NCBI GenBank assembly: GCA_015345905.1
Contig: JADDTR010000006.1
Coordinates: 248,001 to 312,000 of the forward strand
DNA from: Aotearoamyces nothofagi
Lineage: Eukaryota; Ascomycota; Leotiomycetes; Leotiales; Tympanidaceae
Length of the DNA stretch: 64,000 nt
Reading direction: 5' to 3'
Below, piece after piece: positions 57,733-64,000 of this stretch. Below the pieces are notes generated by a model. That model saw only the letters and a list, made by a program, of their open reading frames with translations, did no database searches and was not told the DNA's origin. Within the stretch, counting starts at the first letter, position 1. Every line of letters starts with the position of its first letter. The translations under genes were made by a program, and so were the position numbers.

Positions 57733-59058
57733 ATGGCACCTCTACTCCGCGACCCTAGAATCAGACAAAGCTGGAACAACATATCTCATAACGCTGAGAC
57801 CGCGACTGAGACAGCCGCAGCCGGAATTTGGTCTCTCTCACACAACTACATCAATCCGTGCTTTGCCTCCCTAGGTGCAAGCATCAGCCAATGCACCGGC
57901 AAATGCTTCCCTGATAGTGAAGAACGCGCCAGACGATTACGTGAGCGCGGAAGGACAAGAGGGAGGGCGGAATACAGCTTCGATTTCTACGATGACTGGG
58001 ACGACGACAATGAGGCTGGGAGTAGTGGAGGTTTACTAGGGTGGGGGACTGATGAATTAGATCGATTACTGGCTGGCAGCGGATCACGCAGCTATGGTGC
58101 GGGTGATGAACAACCATCAGGCAGGAAGAAAGGAATGAGTTATGGGACTAGAGGTCGAGGTGCGAAAAGAAAGAGCACGATTGATGGATTGCCTGATCCA
58201 ACCATTATTCCAAGCACAAACCCTTTAGGATTTCTACAAAGGCTTCCATGGAAAATTGGGGGAACTCTAAGATACAAGCCTAGTGCTGCGGACTTACAAG
58301 ATCATCCAGGGGCACCAAGAGCAGAAATAGTCCAGGAGACCGAGATTGAGCCTCTCATTGACGATAGTCACAGCGAGGGAGAGGCCGAATCCGATTCAGA
58401 GACGAGGCGAACGCGACAGAGAAGCTCGACTGCTGGATCTGGTGATACTACGGACTCTTTCAGATCCCGGGGCGATCTCTTCCCAAGCGATGGTGAAGAT
58501 GATGCAGTCCCATTGGGTGACGAGTTTGCAGTAGTTCTAGAAAGACGGAATACAGGCCTGAGCGTAGATGATCACAGCAGTGGCAAGACACGAAACAGCA
58601 AAGGGAAGAGACGCTCGGCTCCGAATATGTCGCGGACAGTTTCGAGGAATACACAGTCATCTAGTCACTCCATGCTATCTCTAAACGCAGCAGGAAATAG
58701 TTCGGCATCTTTATATCAGGCAGATGCTCAGAAGACAGATATAGTAGAGACGTCTTCATTGACCGAGCCAGAACATGAGGAGGAACGCTTGCGGAAACAA
58801 GAAGAAGCAGAGGTCGAGAAGAAGAGAGAAGCTGCAGCTCAACTGGCAAGGGCCCGTGGATTGAGCATCCACGAACAGTCCGCACCTGAAATCAAGAAAA
58901 GCCCTCGTAAAGCCGAAGAGGAAGCCTTGGCGCGTCCCGTACAAGTGGGAAATAAAGAGGATGCACCTGTCACTGCGACTTTTAGGGGTGATAGTCCGAG
59001 AGACCCCGCAGAGACGCAAAAGGAAGACTTTGTGCCGGCGAGATTGCCTAATTTTTAA
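57733..59058 (+). CDS. conserved-looking fungal protein of unknown function
   Basis: Not recognised by function. Single exon, 441 aa. Residues 1-70 look ordered (RIRQSWNNISHNAET, GIWSLSHNYINPCFAS, SISQCTGKCFPDSEERARR). A second ordered-looking piece is YSFDFYDDWDDD and GLLGWGTDELDRLLAG, and a third is GFLQRLPWKIGGTLRYKPSAADL. The rest is Ser/Glu-rich and disordered, ending in a charged helix (EEERLRKQEEAEVEKKREAA). No signal peptide or membrane helix. The islands of hydrophobic/aromatic sequence in disorder suggest short binding motifs. Confidence 0.7.
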   Translation: MAPLLRDPRIRQSWNNISHNAETATETAAAGIWSLSHNYINPCFASLGASISQCTGKCFPDSEERARRLRERGRTRGRAEYSFDFYDDWDDDNEAGSSGGLLGWGTDELDRLLAGSGSRSYGAGDEQPSGRKKGMSYGTRGRGAKRKSTIDGLPDPTIIPSTNPLGFLQRLPWKIGGTLRYKPSAADLQDHPGAPRAEIVQETEIEPLIDDSHSEGEAESDSETRRTRQRSSTAGSGDTTDSFRSRGDLFPSDGEDDAVPLGDEFAVVLERRNTGLSVDDHSSGKTRNSKGKRRSAPNMSRTVSRNTQSSSHSMLSLNAAGNSSASLYQADAQKTDIVETSSLTEPEHEEERLRKQEEAEVEKKREAAAQLARARGLSIHEQSAPEIKKSPRKAEEEALARPVQVGNKEDAPVTATFRGDSPRDPAETQKEDFVPARLPNF

Positions 59059-59297
59059 CGAAGCTGGAAATGGTACTTTACTTTTAGCGTGTACTTTTGA
59101 TCTTAATATGGGCTGGGGAACTAGTACGGCGTATGATGGCAGGAGGTGAAATGGGCCATGGGAGTTACACAAGCATGCGAAGCGCTCGACATGTTGGTCT
59201 CCTTGTCTACTATTGGCGTATTATTTGCTAGATGACTGAATATCAAGAATTGGCTGCTCCCGAACCATCGAGCCACACGTGTATCTCTGCAGACTCT

Positions 59298-60344
59298 TCA
59301 CAGCCTGCTCCTAGACCCGTCCAGGTATCCCTGGCCAAGCCTCAGCATCTCTACAGCCTCGTCTACCATCTCTCGCACGATATCCCCCGCCGGCTTGATA
59401 TCCCCGATGACGCCTGCTACCTGACCCATCAGGAAGGGAATGTCCACCTCGACTCCGTCCTCGAGATCCTTCTCGATCGGGACGACGCCCTCCTCCGTCA
59501 GCGCTCTGATTCTTTCCGGCCGCGCCTCCCAGCCCCTGATATACTCGTTCGCCCTCACCCGCAACGGCCGCCCGCTGACGACCAGCGTCCTCAGCGTGTC
59601 GTCCAGGCCCGCACTCACCACGGCCTCCTTGTGCAGCCGGCTGCACCCGGCCTCGTCGCTGGCCACGAACCTCGTGCCAACCCAGACCCCCACCGCGCCC
59701 TGCATCAGGCCCGCCGCCAGGGACCTCCCGTTGTAGACCCCGCCAGCCGCCACGACCAGCGCCGGGCGGCCCGCCAGCAGCGCCGGGCGGTACTGGCGCG
59801 CCACGTCCACCACGGCCGGGACGAGGATGGAGCTGGGGATGCCGCCCGTGTGCCCGCCGCCCTCGCCGCCCTGCGCGCACACCATGTCGGCGCCCGCGTC
59901 CAGCGCCTTCTGCGCGTGCCGCGGCGCGCCGACCATGTTCATGATCAGGATCCCCGCGCCGTGCAGGCGCGCCACCACGTGCGGCGGCGGGATGCCCACG
60001 GCGGAGACGAAGAGCCGCGCGCCCTCCTCGATCGTGACGGCGACCAGGCCGTCCAGCTGGCCGTGCGTGTAGTCGTGGTTGGTCCTGCGCGCGCCGCCGC
60101 CGACCTGGGGCAGCGCGAGGTCGACGCCGAACGGCAGCTCCGGGGACGCGAGGTTCGACTTCAGCTCGCGGATCATGTCGCGGAGCTGCGCGGGCGTGTA
60201 GCCCAAGCCGCCGATGCAGCCAAGCCCGCCGGCGTTGGAGACTGCGGCAGCCAAGGGGCCGCCCGACGTGCGGGCCATGCCGGCGAGGAGGATGGGGTGC
60301 TGGATTCCCAGCAGGCTGGTCAGGGGAGTCGTGATGGGCGCCAT
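59298..60344 (-). CDS. nitronate monooxygenase (2-nitropropane dioxygenase family)
   Basis: FMN-dependent enzyme that oxidises nitronates such as propionate-3-nitronate. Single exon, 348 aa. TIM-barrel marks: HPILLAGMA at the N-terminus (FMN site), SNAGGLGCIGGLGYTP, then CAQGGEGGGHTGG with the catalytic-site His, VVAAGGVYNGRSLAAGLMQGA (phosphate loop) and VWVGTRFVASDEAG. Length is normal. Odd: base composition is far above the rest of the window (51 of 60 bases G/C at 59761-59820), and it has no intron while most neighbours do. This produces a long arginine- and proline-rich shadow frame on the opposite strand. Foreign origin or local GC drift are both possible. Confidence 0.92.
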   Translation of the reverse strand: MAPITTPLTSLLGIQHPILLAGMARTSGGPLAAAVSNAGGLGCIGGLGYTPAQLRDMIRELKSNLASPELPFGVDLALPQVGGGARRTNHDYTHGQLDGLVAVTIEEGARLFVSAVGIPPPHVVARLHGAGILIMNMVGAPRHAQKALDAGADMVCAQGGEGGGHTGGIPSSILVPAVVDVARQYRPALLAGRPALVVAAGGVYNGRSLAAGLMQGAVGVWVGTRFVASDEAGCSRLHKEAVVSAGLDDTLRTLVVSGRPLRVRANEYIRGWEARPERIRALTEEGVVPIEKDLEDGVEVDIPFLMGQVAGVIGDIKPAGDIVREMVDEAVEMLRLGQGYLDGSRSRL

Positions 60345-61535
60345 CGTGGCTTGGCTGGGCGGTTACGGCGGAGTCCGATGGTAGCCCGGAGAGGGAATTC
60401 TGATGAGGGGGGGGAATAAAGTAAGCATGTCGAGACTGGCGAGATCAGGAACAGGAGCTGCATATGAGTTTGTGTCTGCGGCGAATGTGGCAGCTCGCTT
60501 GCGGATGTTGGAATGCGGAGACGACTCGGGGTAGTGGGGTAGTGAGCCGAGGCACCTCTGGAGCAAATCCCGCGAAGGATATCCATTTGGCCAGCGAAAG
60601 GCCATCGCGTTTCACGCTCCTGACGATCCCTCTCTCGGGAAACATGACACGCCCTGAGCACGGCCGAGGTTCGATGCCAGCTGGTCCAGGAATCTCCGCT
60701 CTCTTTTGCCACGGTTCTGAATCAGCGGATGGTGAGGTCTGGGGATCGTAGTGGCTATGATCAGGGGCACTCATCAAGACATGAACTCGTCGATGAAAAC
60801 GACGACAAATATCTGGAAAGCATCAGGAGCGGAGTGCGAAAATATCCTGAACTCGAATCAATGCTCGGGATTGAATGGGGAAGGAATAGGGCAGCCTACT
60901 CAGCTAGTACCATAGCCAGGGAATTTATAAGCAAGGTACGTGCAGTTGAGAAGTTGGAATAAATTTCTCTAGATGACATATAGGCACGAATAGCATAGTG
61001 ACGAATAAAACAAGGCTGGTAAGATCTAAAAGGTTATATGATATATGCAATATATAATAGGTATCGCGCCGTAAGCATTAAATCGCAAAGAGACTAGAAC
61101 AAATGGCTGTGGAGCACTGAGATCTTGCTGGACTTGCTGGATCTTGATATCCAGCTAGCCGGCATGCAACTCTATGAGTGGGTATTGTGCTCTACACCGT
61201 AATATAAACAGGCACCGGCCCTATCTATCCTGCCTGCATTCCCTCTTAATGCACCGGCCACAACCATCGGCTGAGCAGCCCAGTAGTCAACCCTAATGAA
61301 ACATTACACGGCAAAGACGACCTAATGACGAGAAGTGTTACTTTCCAGGTCCGTATGAGGGGAGATGGCAGTATGGAAACTGCTGCAAGGCCAGTCAGAT
61401 ATTAAGAAGCCTTCGACTTCGCATCCAGTAGATGCAGAGTAACTCCTCTCCAGGGGCTTGTGCTGTGTTGTGCAAAATAAAAATATGTCGCAAGATGGCT
61501 GGACTCTCATGAGAACATGCTTTCACTCATCCTGT
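60345..61535. other. NMO upstream region and NMNAT 3' flank
   Basis: 1.2 kb. A plus-strand frame at 60729-60962 (77 codons, DDKYLESIRSGVRKYPELES) starts with ATG but is unsupported by any neighbour or motif, and is not called. Confidence 0.5.

Positions 61536-64000
<2,465 letters not shown>

Noticed and set aside
59232-60419. A 395-codon plus-strand open frame rich in Arg, His and Pro.
   Set aside because: It is the antisense shadow of the GC-rich nitronate monooxygenase, with no protein motifs; high GC removes stop codons from the other frames.
60729-60962. A 77-codon plus-strand frame with an ATG.
   Set aside because: No motif, no splice context and no clear promoter spacing; kept only as a note in the gap entry.

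Overview
The window looks like part of a nuclear chromosome of a filamentous ascomycete (Pezizomycotina; a leotiomycete-type fungus is my best guess from remembered protein flavour, not from any search). Genes sit on both strands, are mostly single-copy housekeeping genes, and are interrupted by short introns of about 45-90 nt with GTANGT-type donors and CTNAC/CTGAT-like branch sites. I saw no prokaryotic, viral or transposon genes. Gene models below were spliced by hand: each join keeps frame, and the total length is a multiple of three.

Left third (0-27.9 kb), dense and conserved: mitochondrial ribosomal protein uS13m (cut by the window edge), ER cyclophilin B with two possible C-termini, TRM112, SET1, a securin candidate, tropomyosin, RRP17, BIG1, FCF1, a CSI2-like protein, a Yor1-type ABC transporter, INO80 subunit IES1, mitochondrial methionyl-tRNA synthetase and MTR2. 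Many neighbours are head-to-head pairs sharing a promoter.

Middle (27.9-44.6 kb), partly AT-rich and gene-poor: two genes that look like diverged members of one fungal family (DUF7918-like), an 88-residue membrane protein gene in five tiny exons, RPL38, the prenyltransferase alpha subunit RAM2 with an unusual N-terminal addition, mevalonate kinase ERG12, an Asp-rich orphan with 75-bp internal repeats, and a decayed-looking stretch.

Right third (44.6-64 kb): STE24, a possible RNA polymerase I A14 subunit, bL34m, ornithine decarboxylase SPE1, presequence protease CYM1, a taxilin, an unknown protein, a nitronate monooxygenase in an island of very high GC, and an NMN adenylyltransferase in six exons.

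How genes connect: RAM2, ERG12 and STE24 act in one route (isoprenoid supply, CAAX prenylation, AAX removal) and lie within 9 kb. RRP17, FCF1, TRM112, RPL38 and the possible Pol I subunit serve ribosome synthesis. uS13m, bL34m, MSM1 and CYM1 serve mitochondrial translation and protein turnover. SET1 and IES1 act on chromatin. The least explained items are the DUF7918-like pair, the five-exon microprotein, the RAM2 extension and the cyclophilin splice switch.
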